From: Rhizobium sp. J15
GTDB taxonomy: Bacteria; Pseudomonadota; Alphaproteobacteria; Rhizobiales; Rhizobiaceae
Reading direction: 5' to 3'
DNA length: 64,000 bases
NCBI RefSeq assembly: GCF_002531825.1
Contig: NZ_NWSX01000008.1
Span: 186,001-250,000 of the forward strand
Shown: piece by piece, positions 1 through 9,357 of the stretch
Numbering within the stretch: position 1 is the stretch's first letter
Layout of the letters: the number at the start of each line of letters is the position of its first letter
Notes under the pieces: model-generated
Told to the model about the DNA's origin: nothing
The model's database searches: none
The model's input: only the letters and a program-made list of their open reading frames with translations
Translations under genes and position numbers: made by a program

Positions 1-1374
1 CTCGGCATCATCACCGATGCCCGATACCGTTTCGAACGCGGCGTCGATCCGGAATATATGGTTCCGGGCCTCGAACGCACGACGGAACTGGTGCTTGAGC
101 TCTGCGGCGGCACGGCCGCACAGGCCGAGGTCGTCGGTTACAAGGGCTATGAGCCGAAGGTCGTCGATTTCCCCTATTCCGAGGTCACGCGCCTGACGGG
201 CCTGGAGGTCTCGACGGAGGAAAGCAACGCGATCCTCGCCCGCCTCGGCTTCACGGTTTCCGGCTCCGGCGAACGCGTTTCGGTCTCGGTTCCCTCATGG
301 CGCCCCGACGTCGACGGCAAGGCCGATCTCGTTGAGGAAGTCATGCGCATCCACGGCGTCGACAATATCAAGCCGGCGCCGCTCGAAAGCCATACCGCCG
401 TCAACGGCAGGATCCTGACGACGCTGCAGATCCGCACCCGCGCGGCCAAGCGCGCTCTTGCCTCGCGCGGCATGCTGGAGGCCGTCACCTGGTCCTTCAT
501 TCCGGAGGATCAGGCAAAGCTCTTCGGCGGCGGCTCGGCCGCCCTGAAGCTCGCCAATCCGATCGCCGCCGAGATGTCCGATATGCGCCCCTCGCTGCTG
601 CCGGGCCTGCTGACGGCTGCGCAGCGCAATGCCGACAAGGGCTATGGCGACGTGGCGATCTTCGAAGTCTCCGGCACCTATGAGAACGACCGGCCGGAAG
701 GCCAGCGTCGCGTCGCCGGCGGTATCCGCCGCGGCACGGCCTCGCTTTCCGGCGCGGGCCGCATGTGGTCGAACACGGTGAAGGGCGGCGGCAAGCCGGT
801 CGACGTCTTCGACGCCAAGGCCGATGCGCTTGCCGTCATCGAAGCCTGTGGCCTGCCGATGGGCAATATCCAGATCGAGCAGGGTGGCCCGGAGTGGTAT
901 CACCCCGGCCGTTCCGGCACGATCAAGATGGGACCGAAAGTCGTGCTCGGCTATTTCGGCGAATTCCATCCGCTGACGCTGGAAGCTCTCGACGTCTCCG
1001 GCGCTCTCTGCGGCTTCGAAGTCTACCTCGATGCCATGGCCGAGCCGAAGAAGAAGGCGACCCGCACCAAGCCGGCGCTCGATCTCTCGCCTTTCCAGGC
1101 GGTCAAGCGCGACTTCGCCTTCGTCGTCGACAAGACGGTCGAAGCCGGCGCCATCATCAAGGCTGCGACCAGCGCCGACCGCAAGCTCGTCACCGGCGTC
1201 AACGTCTTCGATATCTTCGAAGGCGCATCGGTCGGCGAGGGCAAGAAATCGGTGGCGATCGAGGTTCAGATCCAGCCGGTCGAGCGCACGTTGACGGACG
1301 AGGATTTCGAGGCGCTGACGCAGAAGATCGTGGCGAGCGTCACGAAATTTACCGGCGGCGTCCTGAGAAGCTGA
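1..1374 (+). CDS. pheT: Phenylalanine-tRNA ligase beta subunit, C-terminal part (gene starts before the window)
   Basis: Cytoplasmic PheRS charges tRNA-Phe as an alpha2-beta2 enzyme; this is the last 457 residues of the beta chain. The reading frame is open from base 1, with the RFERGVDPE motif of the B3/B4 editing region at residues 10-18. A B5 region follows ([10 protein letters not shown], near residue 67), then the catalytic-like core, and the C-terminal FDX-ACB anticodon-binding domain begins near [16 protein letters not shown]. The apparent ATG at 58 is internal, not a start. A strong bidirectional terminator begins 24 bases after the stop. pheS is expected just upstream, outside the window. 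Identity is secure from the family motifs; the missing N-terminus is only the window edge. Confidence 0.96.
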   Translation, partial: LGIITDARYRFERGVDPEYMVPGLERTTELVLELCGGTAAQAEVVGYKGYEPKVVDFPYSEVTRLTGLEVSTEESNAILARLGFTVSGSGERVSVSVPSWRPDVDGKADLVEEVMRIHGVDNIKPAPLESHTAVNGRILTTLQIRTRAAKRALASRGMLEAVTWSFIPEDQAKLFGGGSAALKLANPIAAEMSDMRPSLLPGLLTAAQRNADKGYGDVAIFEVSGTYENDRPEGQRRVAGGIRRGTASLSGAGRMWSNTVKGGGKPVDVFDAKADALAVIEACGLPMGNIQIEQGGPEWYHPGRSGTIKMGPKVVLGYFGEFHPLTLEALDVSGALCGFEVYLDAMAEPKKKATRTKPALDLSPFQAVKRDFAFVVDKTVEAGAIIKAATSADRKLVTGVNVFDIFEGASVGEGKKSVAIEVQIQPVERTLTDEDFEALTQKIVASVTKFTGGVLRS

Positions 1375-1397
1375 TCTTTCGGATCTTTGACGAGAAT

Positions 1398-1429
1398 AAA
1401 AGACCGGCTGCGAAGGCAGCCGGTCTTTT
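1398..1429. terminator. Bidirectional intrinsic terminator between pheT and the convergent NTF2-like gene
   Basis: A perfect 14-bp stem (AAAAGACCGGCTGC against GCAGCCGGTCTTTT) with a GAAG loop. It carries an A-run on one side and a T-run on the other, so it can stop transcription from both directions. The stop codon of the minus-strand gene lies at its right edge. Confidence 0.9.
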
Positions 1430-1788
1430 CATCTGTGCAGATGGTACAGCTTGCTGACGATCACCCAGCGGCCTTCAATCTTCAGCAGTGAGAGGTAGTC
1501 GGTAAAGCGCATGCCCGCGAAGTCGTCGGTGACCTTGACGCTTGCCGCGTCGCCTTCGACATCGACGTTCTGGATGTCCATGAAGGGCTGTGTGCCGGGC
1601 GGGGCCGGTTCCTCCGCCAGGATCGCGGCGATGAACTCGTCCCGGGTCAGCCATTCGACGGCATTCTGGTAATAGCCGATAATCGAGCTTTGCGGGTGAA
1701 AGGCCTTCTTCAAGGCTGCCGCATTGGCGAAGGCCATGCCTTCGACATAGAGATGAACCGTCTGTTCGACCGCCTGCCTGTCCGACAT
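1429..1788 (-). CDS. NTF2-like / putative lumazine-binding (SnoaL-type) protein
   Basis: A 119-residue single-domain protein with the NTF2-like cone fold: an N-terminal helix (EQTVHLYVEGMAFANAAAL), the FHPQSSIIGY segment, and C-terminal strands ending KIEGRWVIVSKLYHLHR. Proteins of this size and pattern fall in the Lumazine_bd_2/SnoaL-like families. Most have no assigned reaction; some act as small-molecule isomerases or stress proteins. The frame extends to 1839, but I place the start at the ATG at 1788 (MSDRQAVEQ) because GGAGAACGGAAAG precedes it. It is convergent with pheT and shares the terminator. Specific function unknown. Confidence 0.8.
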   Translation of the reverse strand: MSDRQAVEQTVHLYVEGMAFANAAALKKAFHPQSSIIGYYQNAVEWLTRDEFIAAILAEEPAPPGTQPFMDIQNVDVEGDAASVKVTDDFAGMRFTDYLSLLKIEGRWVIVSKLYHLHR

Positions 1789-1872
1789 CTTTCCGTTCTC
1801 CGAGATGACGTTAGATAGTTTTGCCGGCGGCAAAGGCAAGCCCGGCCGCTGCGTCAGGCCGGGCTCTTTCGA

Positions 1873-2868
<996 letters not shown>

Positions 2869-2997
2869 GATGCGCTCCTTTTCTGAGCTGATTTGAACCG
2901 CTGAAGGGATCAAGGCGGTACGGGGCAGACCATATCGGGGCTGCATCAATCAGAAAACACATGCAATTTCTAACAAGTCGTTCTATAATTTCGATCA

Positions 2998-3906
2998 ATG
3001 AACAGGACACAGCTCTCGCAACTCGCCGTTCTCGCCGCCGTCGCGGAACACCGCAGCTTCCGGGCCGCAGCCAAGGAACTGCTCGTCGCGCCGTCGGCGG
3101 TCAGCCATGCCATATCGAGCCTGGAAGAGAGTCTCGGCGTGCGGCTTCTGGCGCGCACAACCCGCAGCGTGGCGCCGACCGAGGAAGGCCGCCTGCTTCT
3201 CGAAAGGCTGCGTCCGGCGCTCGAGGAGATCGACATAGCGCTGGAAGCGGTCAACGATACGCGCGGCAAACCGGCCGGAAACCTGCGCATCACCGCGCCG
3301 CGCTTCGCCTCCGATATCCTGCTTGCCCCGCGCCTCGGCGATTTTCTCAATCTCTATCCTGATATCACGCTGGAGATCGCCAACGAGGACGGGTTTACCG
3401 ATATCGTCAAGGAGGGTTTCGACGCCGGCATCCGGCTGGAGGAGAGCCTGGAGGCCGATATGATCGCGGTCAGGATCTCGCCCAATCTGACGACGGTCAT
3501 CGCCGCTTCGCCGGAATATTTCGAGCGCTACCCGAAGCCGGAGCATCCGCGCGATCTGGCCCGCCACCGGTGCATCAAACGGCGCTTCACCAATGGCTCC
3601 ATTTATCGCTGGGAATTCGAAAAGGACGGGCAGGAACTGATCGTTGCGGTCGACGGGCCGCTCATCGTCAGCGAGGACCGGTTGGCTCTCCTTGCGGCGC
3701 TGAACGGCGCCGGCCTCGCCTATCTCTTCGACATGCGGGTTCATGCCGAACTGGCGGCCGGCAGGCTCGTGCGGGTGCTGGAGGATTGGTGCGCGCCCTA
3801 TCCCGGTCCGTTTGTCTATTATCCGAGCCGGCGGCAGATGCGGCCGGCGCTGCGCGCCTTCATCGATTTCTTCAGATATGTCGAGAGGGATGCGGGCGGC
3901 CGGTAA
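2998..3906 (+). CDS. LysR-family transcriptional regulator
   Basis: A 302-residue LTTR of normal length. The N-terminal winged helix-turn-helix covers residues 4-63 (LSQLAVLAAVAEHRSF, PSAVSHAISSLEE, LLARTTRSVAPTEEG), followed by the periplasmic-binding-like effector domain (GNLRITAPRF onward). It belongs to the AaeR/YafC-like subgroup whose targets are usually oxidoreductases or exporters. It is divergent from an aldo/keto reductase across 129 bases, the classic LysR target arrangement. No Shine-Dalgarno is visible. A TATAAT box ends 8 bases before the ATG, so the mRNA may be leaderless or nearly so. Confidence 0.92.
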   Translation: MNRTQLSQLAVLAAVAEHRSFRAAAKELLVAPSAVSHAISSLEESLGVRLLARTTRSVAPTEEGRLLLERLRPALEEIDIALEAVNDTRGKPAGNLRITAPRFASDILLAPRLGDFLNLYPDITLEIANEDGFTDIVKEGFDAGIRLEESLEADMIAVRISPNLTTVIAASPEYFERYPKPEHPRDLARHRCIKRRFTNGSIYRWEFEKDGQELIVAVDGPLIVSEDRLALLAALNGAGLAYLFDMRVHAELAAGRLVRVLEDWCAPYPGPFVYYPSRRQMRPALRAFIDFFRYVERDAGGR

Positions 3907-3937
3907 GGCCGGTCGGCCGCCTGTTCCCATCGGTGCG

Positions 3938-4435
3938 TCAGGCGGCTTTCGCCTTCTGGTTTGCCGCCGTCGTGGCAAGCCGCGACAGGGTCTTGTCGGT
4001 CGCCGTCTCCTCCTGCAGCGTCTGATCGAGCAAAGCGACGACGTCCTTGAGGCCGAGCGTCGCGGCCCAGGTCTTCAGCGTGCCGTAGCGGGCGATTTCA
4101 TAATGCTCGACGGCTTGCGCGGCAGAGATCAGGCCGGCATCCAGCGCCGCCGTGCCCTTGAATTCTTCCATGATCTCTTCGCCTTCGGCGATAATGCCCT
4201 GGATTGCCTCGCAGGTTTTGCCCTGGGCGCGCTTGCCGATCTTCTCGAAAACCTGCTGGAGACGCTCGACCTGGCCCTCGGTTTCCTCGCGGTGCTTCTC
4301 GAAGCCCGCCTTCAGGTCGGAGGACTGGGCGGCGCGCGCCATCTTCGGCAGGGCGCGCAAAATCTGCCGCTCGGCAAAATAGATGTCCTTGAGCGTGTCG
4401 TAGAAGAGATCTTCCAATGTCTTTTCCTTGGCCAT
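3938..4435 (-). CDS. Ferritin-like DUF892 protein (YciE/YciF family)
   Basis: A 165-residue all-helical protein. The N-terminal LEDLFYDTLKDIYFAERQIL and the carboxylate/His-containing helices (KHREETEGQ, VEHYEIARYGTL, EETATDK) are the DUF892 pattern, a ferritin-like four-helix fold with a possible di-metal site. Family members are induced by osmotic, desiccation and general stress. The ATG at 4435 gives an N-terminus that matches the family start. It stands alone, convergent with the LysR gene and divergent from the M15-like gene. Biochemical role uncertain. Confidence 0.87.
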   Translation of the reverse strand: MAKEKTLEDLFYDTLKDIYFAERQILRALPKMARAAQSSDLKAGFEKHREETEGQVERLQQVFEKIGKRAQGKTCEAIQGIIAEGEEIMEEFKGTAALDAGLISAAQAVEHYEIARYGTLKTWAATLGLKDVVALLDQTLQEETATDKTLSRLATTAANQKAKAA

Positions 4436-4582
4436 TTCCTCGATCCTTGTTCTGGGAAAAACCGCGAATGCGGCGACACATTAAGAAGAAAAGATCGTGC
4501 AAATTGTTCCGGATCGATTTCGGGTGGACTGGAAATAGGCTCCTTGCGATGGTTTCCCGTCATTCGAGGAGGGCAATGGCCG

Positions 4583-5200
4583 ATGCGAAAACCAGGTTCG
4601 ATGAAAGGTCTCGAGGATCTCGGGCGTGTGCGGCTGTCGCAAAACTTCTTTTTCCGCGATTTCCTGCATTCCGAAATCGCCGATTTCTACCGCATTCCCA
4701 ACATTCCCGAGGATCCCGATCTGGCGATCGAGGCGGGCAGGCGGCTTTGCCAGGAATTGCTGGAGCCGCTGGAGACGACCTTCGGTCGCCTGCATATCCG
4801 CTCCGGCTATCGCTCGCCCGCCGTCAACCGCTTCGGCAACGAGAACAATCTGAATTGTTCGACCAATGCCGCCACTGCGGCGCATCACATCTGGGATATC
4901 AGGGATTTTGACGGCTGCATGGGTGCCGCGGTCTGCATTGCCGTGCCGTGGATGCTCGATCGCTACAGCGATGAAGGCGACTGGCGGCGGCTCGCCTGGT
5001 GGATTCACGACCACCTGCCTTATGCCTCGCTCTGCTTCTTTCCCAAGCTATGGGCCTTCAATATCCAATGGCATGAACGGCCGAAGCGGGTAATCCAGAG
5101 CTATGTCAGCCCGCGCGGCATGCTGACCAAGCCGGGCATGGCCAATTGGGAGGGCGACCATTCCGAATGGTATGGGGGATTTCCGGCATTCAGAAACTGA
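4583..5200 (+). CDS. Peptidase M15-like (D-Ala-D-Ala carboxypeptidase fold) protein
   Basis: A 205-residue protein without a signal peptide. It contains IRSGYRSPAVNRFG (near residues 74-87), matching the SGYRSP motif of the M15/VanY zinc peptidase family. HHIWDIRD follows, with the His and Asp spaced as in the family SxHxxGxAxD motif, and a later WHERP could supply the third zinc ligand. The overlapping frame is open back to 3743, but the real start is the ATG at 4583, preceded by GAGGAGGG at 9 bases. The last 11 bases overlap the convergent acetyltransferase gene. The zinc ligands look present, so an active enzyme is plausible, but this subgroup is uncharacterised. Confidence 0.75.
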   Translation: MRKPGSMKGLEDLGRVRLSQNFFFRDFLHSEIADFYRIPNIPEDPDLAIEAGRRLCQELLEPLETTFGRLHIRSGYRSPAVNRFGNENNLNCSTNAATAAHHIWDIRDFDGCMGAAVCIAVPWMLDRYSDEGDWRRLAWWIHDHLPYASLCFFPKLWAFNIQWHERPKRVIQSYVSPRGMLTKPGMANWEGDHSEWYGGFPAFRN

Positions 5201-5633
5201 TGCGGTAGCGGATGTGGCCGTCGCTTTCGACATAGCTGTCGTAGAGCGCGCGGGCCGTCTTGTTCTTTTCGCTCGTATGCCAGTAGAGCCGCGACCAGCC
5301 CTTCGTCTTGCTGAGCGCGATGAGATCGTCCATCAGCGCCCGCCCGACACCCTTGCCGCGCGCATCGGGATCGACGAAAAGATCTTCGAGATAGCAGTCC
5401 CGGGTGCGGATCCAGGTGCCCTCATGCGTGAGATAGAGTGCAAATCCCATCAGCCGGCCATCGACTTCGGCGACGCGCATCGCGATCGCCGACGCCGGAT
5501 CGAAAACCCGGCGCCATGTCTGATCGGTGATATCGGCATCGACCGTCACTTCGTAGAAGGCGAGGTAGGCCGCCCAGAGTTCGCGCCAGCGGACCTCATC
5601 CTCGGGGCGGGCATCGCGTATCGTCACGGTCAT
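5190..5633 (-). CDS. GNAT-family N-acetyltransferase
   Basis: A 147-residue GCN5-related acetyltransferase. The acetyl-CoA pyrophosphate loop is DPDARGKGVGRALMDDLI (near residues 91-108), preceded by the strand YLEDLFV and followed by WHTSEKNKTARALYDSY, the conserved motif B region. The size is typical of a one-domain GNAT. Substrates in this branch include polyamines, amino acids and small amines, and cannot be assigned here. It overlaps the M15-like gene tail to tail and lies 13 bases downstream of the second aldo/keto reductase on the same strand, so the two may be cotranscribed. Confidence 0.9.
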   Translation of the reverse strand: MTVTIRDARPEDEVRWRELWAAYLAFYEVTVDADITDQTWRRVFDPASAIAMRVAEVDGRLMGFALYLTHEGTWIRTRDCYLEDLFVDPDARGKGVGRALMDDLIALSKTKGWSRLYWHTSEKNKTARALYDSYVESDGHIRYRISF

Positions 5634-5646
5634 GGGCTTTCCTTCT

Positions 5647-6594
5647 TCAGGCGCCGGCTTCGTCGAGCAGCGCCATCGCTTCTTTGGTGAGCGAAAGTGT
5701 CGCCGATTTCACCAGACTTTCAAGCTGTGAGAGACTGGTCGCACTGGCAATCGGCGCCGTCACGCCCTTCTTGCGCAGCAGCCAGGCGAGCGCGATTTCC
5801 GCGGGCTTGGCGCCGGTCTCGGCCGAAACTTTGTCAAGTGCTGCCAGGATGCGCAGGCCCTTAGCGTCGAAATATTGCGAAACGCGGCCTTCGCGGGCGC
5901 GGCCCTGCGTATCGGCCTTGCTGCGGTATTTGCCGGTGAGGAAGCCGGCGGCGAGACTGAAATAGGTGATGACGCCGATATCCTGCCTGACGCAGAGTTC
6001 GGCGAGCGGCCCCTCGAAACTGGCGCGCTCGTAGAGATTATATTCCGGCTGCAGCACATCGTATCGCGGCAGGCCGGCCTTCTCGGCGGCATCGAAGGAG
6101 GCCTGAAGCAGCGCGGCATCGTAGTTCGAGCAGCCGATGGCGCGGATCTTGCCCTGCTGTTTCAGCTTGGCAAAGGCGCCGAGCGTTTCCTCGTGCGGCG
6201 TATCGGCATCCGGCCAGTGCGCGAGATAGAGGTCTATGTGGTCGGTCTGCAGCCGGCGCAGCGAATCCTCGACCGCCTTCAGAATGTAGGCCGCCTTCAG
6301 TGTCTTTCCCTGACCCATGTCCGAGCCGACCTTGGTGATGATGACGGCCTTGTCGCGGGAAATCCGGGATTGCTTCAGCCAGCGTCCGATGATCTCCTCG
6401 GAATCGCCGCCCTTGTTGCCGGGAACCCAGGAGGAATAGACATCCGCCGTGTCGATCGTGTTCAGGCCCGCATCGAAGAAGGCGTCGAGAATGGCGAAGG
6501 ACGTTTTCTCGTCGGCCGTCCAGCCGAAGACATTGCCGCCGAAGACGATCGGCGAGACCGAAAGACCAGTTTTTCCAAGCCGGCGCATTTCCAT
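5647..6594 (-). CDS. Aldo/keto reductase (second copy, different subfamily)
   Basis: A 315-residue aldo/keto reductase. Motifs are GKTGLSVSPIVFGGNVFGW at the N-terminus, NTIDTADVYSSW (catalytic Asp/Tyr), AVIITKVGSDMG (Lys), LYLAHWPD (His) and the C-terminal ASATSLSQLESL cofactor region. It resembles the AKR11/IolS-like group rather than the gene at 1873. The ATG at 6594 has TTTGGAGAGCGTC before it; the longer TTG start at 6606 would destroy this spacing. It is divergent from the Gfo/Idh/MocA gene, with a degenerate repeat element in the gap. Substrate unknown. Confidence 0.9.
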   Translation of the reverse strand: MEMRRLGKTGLSVSPIVFGGNVFGWTADEKTSFAILDAFFDAGLNTIDTADVYSSWVPGNKGGDSEEIIGRWLKQSRISRDKAVIITKVGSDMGQGKTLKAAYILKAVEDSLRRLQTDHIDLYLAHWPDADTPHEETLGAFAKLKQQGKIRAIGCSNYDAALLQASFDAAEKAGLPRYDVLQPEYNLYERASFEGPLAELCVRQDIGVITYFSLAAGFLTGKYRSKADTQGRAREGRVSQYFDAKGLRILAALDKVSAETGAKPAEIALAWLLRKKGVTAPIASATSLSQLESLVKSATLSLTKEAMALLDEAGA

Positions 6595-6655
6595 GACGCT
6601 CTCCAAATGAATGAAATGATTTGAAATTGCGGATGCGGCAGAACGCCGTCCCGCA

Positions 6656-6695
6656 GCATGATGCCGAAAGCGTCAGCGCTTTTCGGCCATCACGC
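6656..6695. repeat. Degenerate RIME/ABC-like intergenic hairpin
   Basis: The sequence GCATGATGCCGAAA, then TTTTCGGCCATCACGC, forms an imperfect hairpin and is a diverged relative of the better preserved element at 48905. It sits in the divergent gap between the aldo/keto reductase and the Gfo/Idh/MocA gene. Confidence 0.7.
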
Positions 6696-6828
6696 TCTGA
6701 CTGCCCAGCATAACCTAGCGCGATCCCGGCGTCAGGGAAGCCAAACTTCCGTGATTTCGCCCCGCGCCATTGCGCCGCAGCGGGCGCCTGAATATGGTTC
6801 GCGGAAATCAGCTTGGGAGATTGGGATC

Positions 6829-7815
6829 ATGTTGCGCTTCGGTATCATTTCAACCGCCAAGATCGGCCGCGACAATGTCGTTCCTGCGATCCAGGATGCG
6901 GAGAACTGCGTCGTCACGGCGATTGCGAGCCGCGATCTCGCGCGCGCAAGGGAGATGGCGGACCGCTTCTCGGTGCCGCATGCCTTCGGCTCCTACGAGG
7001 AGATGCTCGCCTCCGACGTGATCGATGCCGTCTATATTCCGCTGCCGACCTCGCAGCACATCGAATGGTCGATCAAGGCTGCCGATGCCGGCAAGCACGT
7101 GCTCTGCGAAAAGCCGCTGGCGCTGAAGGCGGCCGATATCGACGAAGTGATCGCTGCCCGCGACCGCAACCGGGTGATCGTCACTGAAGCCTATATGATC
7201 ACCTATTCCCCGGTCTGGCAGAAGGTACGTTCGCTGATCGATGAGGGCGCGATCGGCTCGCTCAAGCATGTGCAGGGCGCCTTCACCTATTTCAACCGCG
7301 ACGCCGCCAACATGCGCAACATCCCCGAACTCGGCGGCGGCGGCCTTCCCGATATCGGCGTCTATCCGGTCATGAGCACGCGTTTTTCCACCGGCAAGGA
7401 GCCGCTCTGGATTCAGGCGATCACCGAGCGCGATCCCGATTTCGGCACCGATATCTATTCCAGCGTCAAGGCCGATTTCGGCGACTTCGAGCTGAGCTTC
7501 TATGTCTCGACGCAGATGGCCAACCGCCAGGTCATGGTCTTCCATGGCACCGACGGCTACATCGAGGTCAAGTCGCCCTTCAATGCCAATCGCTGGGGGC
7601 CGGAGGAGATCGAGCTTGCCGACCGCAGCCACAATGAATCGCGCATCTTCCGCTTCCAGGACAGCCGCCAATACAAGCGCGAGGTCGAGGCCTTCGCCCG
7701 GGCAGCAAAGGGCGGCAAGGAAGAGATCGTCACGCTGGAAAATTCGAAGCTGAACCAGAAGGTGATCGATGCGATCTACCGCGCCAGCGAGAAGGACGGC
7801 TGGGAAGCCGTCTGA
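6829..7815 (+). CDS. Gfo/Idh/MocA-family oxidoreductase
   Basis: A 328-residue NAD(P)-dependent dehydrogenase. The N-terminal Rossmann fold runs from [14 protein letters not shown], and [12 protein letters not shown] (near residues 93-104) is the family EKP motif with the catalytic Lys. The C-terminal domain contains [13 protein letters not shown], where Asp and Tyr belong to the substrate site. Family members oxidise or reduce sugars, inositols and dihydrodiols. The open frame begins at 6658, but the ATG at 6829 starts exactly at the Rossmann strand and follows GGGAG. The stop codon abuts the stop of the convergent gtrA-like gene with no spacer. Substrate unknown. Confidence 0.92.
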   Translation: MLRFGIISTAKIGRDNVVPAIQDAENCVVTAIASRDLARAREMADRFSVPHAFGSYEEMLASDVIDAVYIPLPTSQHIEWSIKAADAGKHVLCEKPLALKAADIDEVIAARDRNRVIVTEAYMITYSPVWQKVRSLIDEGAIGSLKHVQGAFTYFNRDAANMRNIPELGGGGLPDIGVYPVMSTRFSTGKEPLWIQAITERDPDFGTDIYSSVKADFGDFELSFYVSTQMANRQVMVFHGTDGYIEVKSPFNANRWGPEEIELADRSHNESRIFRFQDSRQYKREVEAFARAAKGGKEEIVTLENSKLNQKVIDAIYRASEKDGWEAV

Positions 7816-8193
7816 TTATTCCGCGCGGAAGACGAAGCGCGAATAGCCGAAGAAGCTGAAGACCATGGCGGCGACGCTGGCAACCACCATCGCCGCAAGC
7901 GGCTGTAGCGCCGGCAGCGAAAGCAGAAGCGCGGAATAGAGCCCGTAATTGACGAGCGCCGCCGTGACGCCGACCGAGCCGTAACGGAAGCCTTCGGCGG
8001 CGAGCGAGCGGCCGGAGCGATCGAAGGTGAAGTTCCGGTTGAAGACCCAGGTTGACGCCATGGCGAGGGCGATCGCGATGAGCCGGGCCAGGAAAGGCCC
8101 GAGCGGTGTCAGCGCCAGCAGCGCCGACAGCACGCCCGCATCGACGAGAAAACCGATGCCACCGGCAATCGCGAAGCGGATGAGCTTTTTCAT
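7816..8193 (-). CDS. GtrA-family membrane protein
   Basis: A 125-residue integral membrane protein with four predicted transmembrane segments (FAIAGGIGFLVDAGVL; FLARLIAIALAMASTWVFN; GVTAALVNYGLYSALLL; AAMVVASVAAMVFSFFGYS). The FxxxGxxxFxxD start and the WxxNRxFTF motif (VFNRNFTF) define the GtrA family. Members are thought to move or present polyprenyl-phosphate-linked sugars across the inner membrane. Its ATG overlaps the stop of the upstream glycosyltransferase gene in ATGA, so translation is coupled and the two proteins probably act together. Confidence 0.93.
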   Translation of the reverse strand: MKKLIRFAIAGGIGFLVDAGVLSALLALTPLGPFLARLIAIALAMASTWVFNRNFTFDRSGRSLAAEGFRYGSVGVTAALVNYGLYSALLLSLPALQPLAAMVVASVAAMVFSFFGYSRFVFRAE

Positions 8194-9197
8194 GCCGCGT
8201 CCGCCTTGCCGCGGCCGGCGCGGGGCGCAGGCGCTACGTCGCCATCCAGCAGCTTGGCCGCGCCTGGCGTCTCCAGGCTCATATAATGGATGCGCAGCTG
8301 TTCGGCGCGGGCGCGGGCGACGGAATCGAGGATGACGCCGGCGGTGAACAGCATGAAGGAAATCATCATCAGCGCCATCGACAGCACCCAGGTCGGCATG
8401 CGGCTGACGAGGCCCGTCTCGAAATATTCCGCCAGCACCGGCGTCATGAATCCGAGGCTTGCCAGCATGAAGGCGGCGCTGATCGCGCTGAAGAAGGCGA
8501 AGGGCCGCGTCTCCTTCATCAGCATCGCAAACATCCAGAGGATCTTGCCGCCGTCGCGGAAGGTCGAAAGCTTGGAATGCGAACCCTCCGGGCGGCGGCC
8601 ATAGTCGAGCTCCAGTTCGCTGACCGGCAGCTTCAGCCGGGAGGCATGCACCGACATTTCGGTCTCGATCTCGAAGCCGCCCGACACAGCCGGGAAGCTC
8701 TTGACGAAACGGCGCGAGAAGGCGCGGTAGCCGGAGAAGATATCGGTGAAATCAGGGCCGAAGATCGTCCGGTAGAGCACGTTGAAAAGCCGGTTGCCGA
8801 GCGCATGGCCGTGACGGCCGGCATCGGCATGCACGCCGCGCCGCGTTCCCACAACCATGTCGGCGCGCTCCGTCAGCAGCGTGCGCACCAGTTCTTCGGC
8901 GTCGCCGGGCGCATAAGTCCCGTCGCCGTCGGCCATGATGTAGATGTCGGCATCGATGTCGGCGAACATGCGGCGCACCACATGACCCTTGCCCTGCCGC
9001 CGTTCGCGTACCACGTGCGCGCCGGCCAGCATCGCCTGCAGCGCGGTCCCGTCGGTGGAATTGTTGTCGTAGACGTGGATCGCTGCATCCGGCAGGATCG
9101 CTCGGAAGCCTTGCACCACGGGGCCGATCGTCGCCGCCTCGTTGTAGCAGGGAAGCAGGACGGCGATATCAAGATTACCGGTACGCGATCGGGCCAT
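8190..9197 (-). CDS. Family 2 glycosyltransferase, dolichyl-phosphate-mannose synthase/GtrB type
   Basis: A 335-residue membrane-anchored GT2 enzyme. The GT-A domain begins AVLLPCYNEAATIGPVV, with DNNSTDGT next and the metal-binding DxD in IMADGDGTYAP (near residues 93-103). A C-terminal pair of transmembrane segments (about residues 228-250 and 262-285) anchors it. Relatives transfer a sugar from a nucleotide donor to undecaprenyl phosphate. It is the first gene of a two-gene unit with gtrA (4-base overlap). Together with the divergent GT-C-like protein at 9358 it suggests a make-flip-transfer pathway for one sugar; the sugar is not identifiable. Confidence 0.9.
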   Translation of the reverse strand: MARSRTGNLDIAVLLPCYNEAATIGPVVQGFRAILPDAAIHVYDNNSTDGTALQAMLAGAHVVRERRQGKGHVVRRMFADIDADIYIMADGDGTYAPGDAEELVRTLLTERADMVVGTRRGVHADAGRHGHALGNRLFNVLYRTIFGPDFTDIFSGYRAFSRRFVKSFPAVSGGFEIETEMSVHASRLKLPVSELELDYGRRPEGSHSKLSTFRDGGKILWMFAMLMKETRPFAFFSAISAAFMLASLGFMTPVLAEYFETGLVSRMPTWVLSMALMMISFMLFTAGVILDSVARARAEQLRIHYMSLETPGAAKLLDGDVAPAPRAGRGKADAA

Positions 9198-9357
9198 GAC
9201 TTTACTCGTTACACAGAAGCCGTGCCGAGCCTAACCCACTCGGCGTTAATAAGACGCTATGACGCAGGCGAAATCGGCGGTGGCCGGAGACGGCTTTACA
9301 CTTTCTTGATCGGCGGGGGCTAAGGTTCAGCGATCTGGGAAACGAACTGCTAACCAC

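Noticed and set aside
3743..4582. Upstream extension of the M15-like frame
   Set aside because: It overlaps the LysR and DUF892 genes, and a proper ribosome site is found only before the ATG at 4583.
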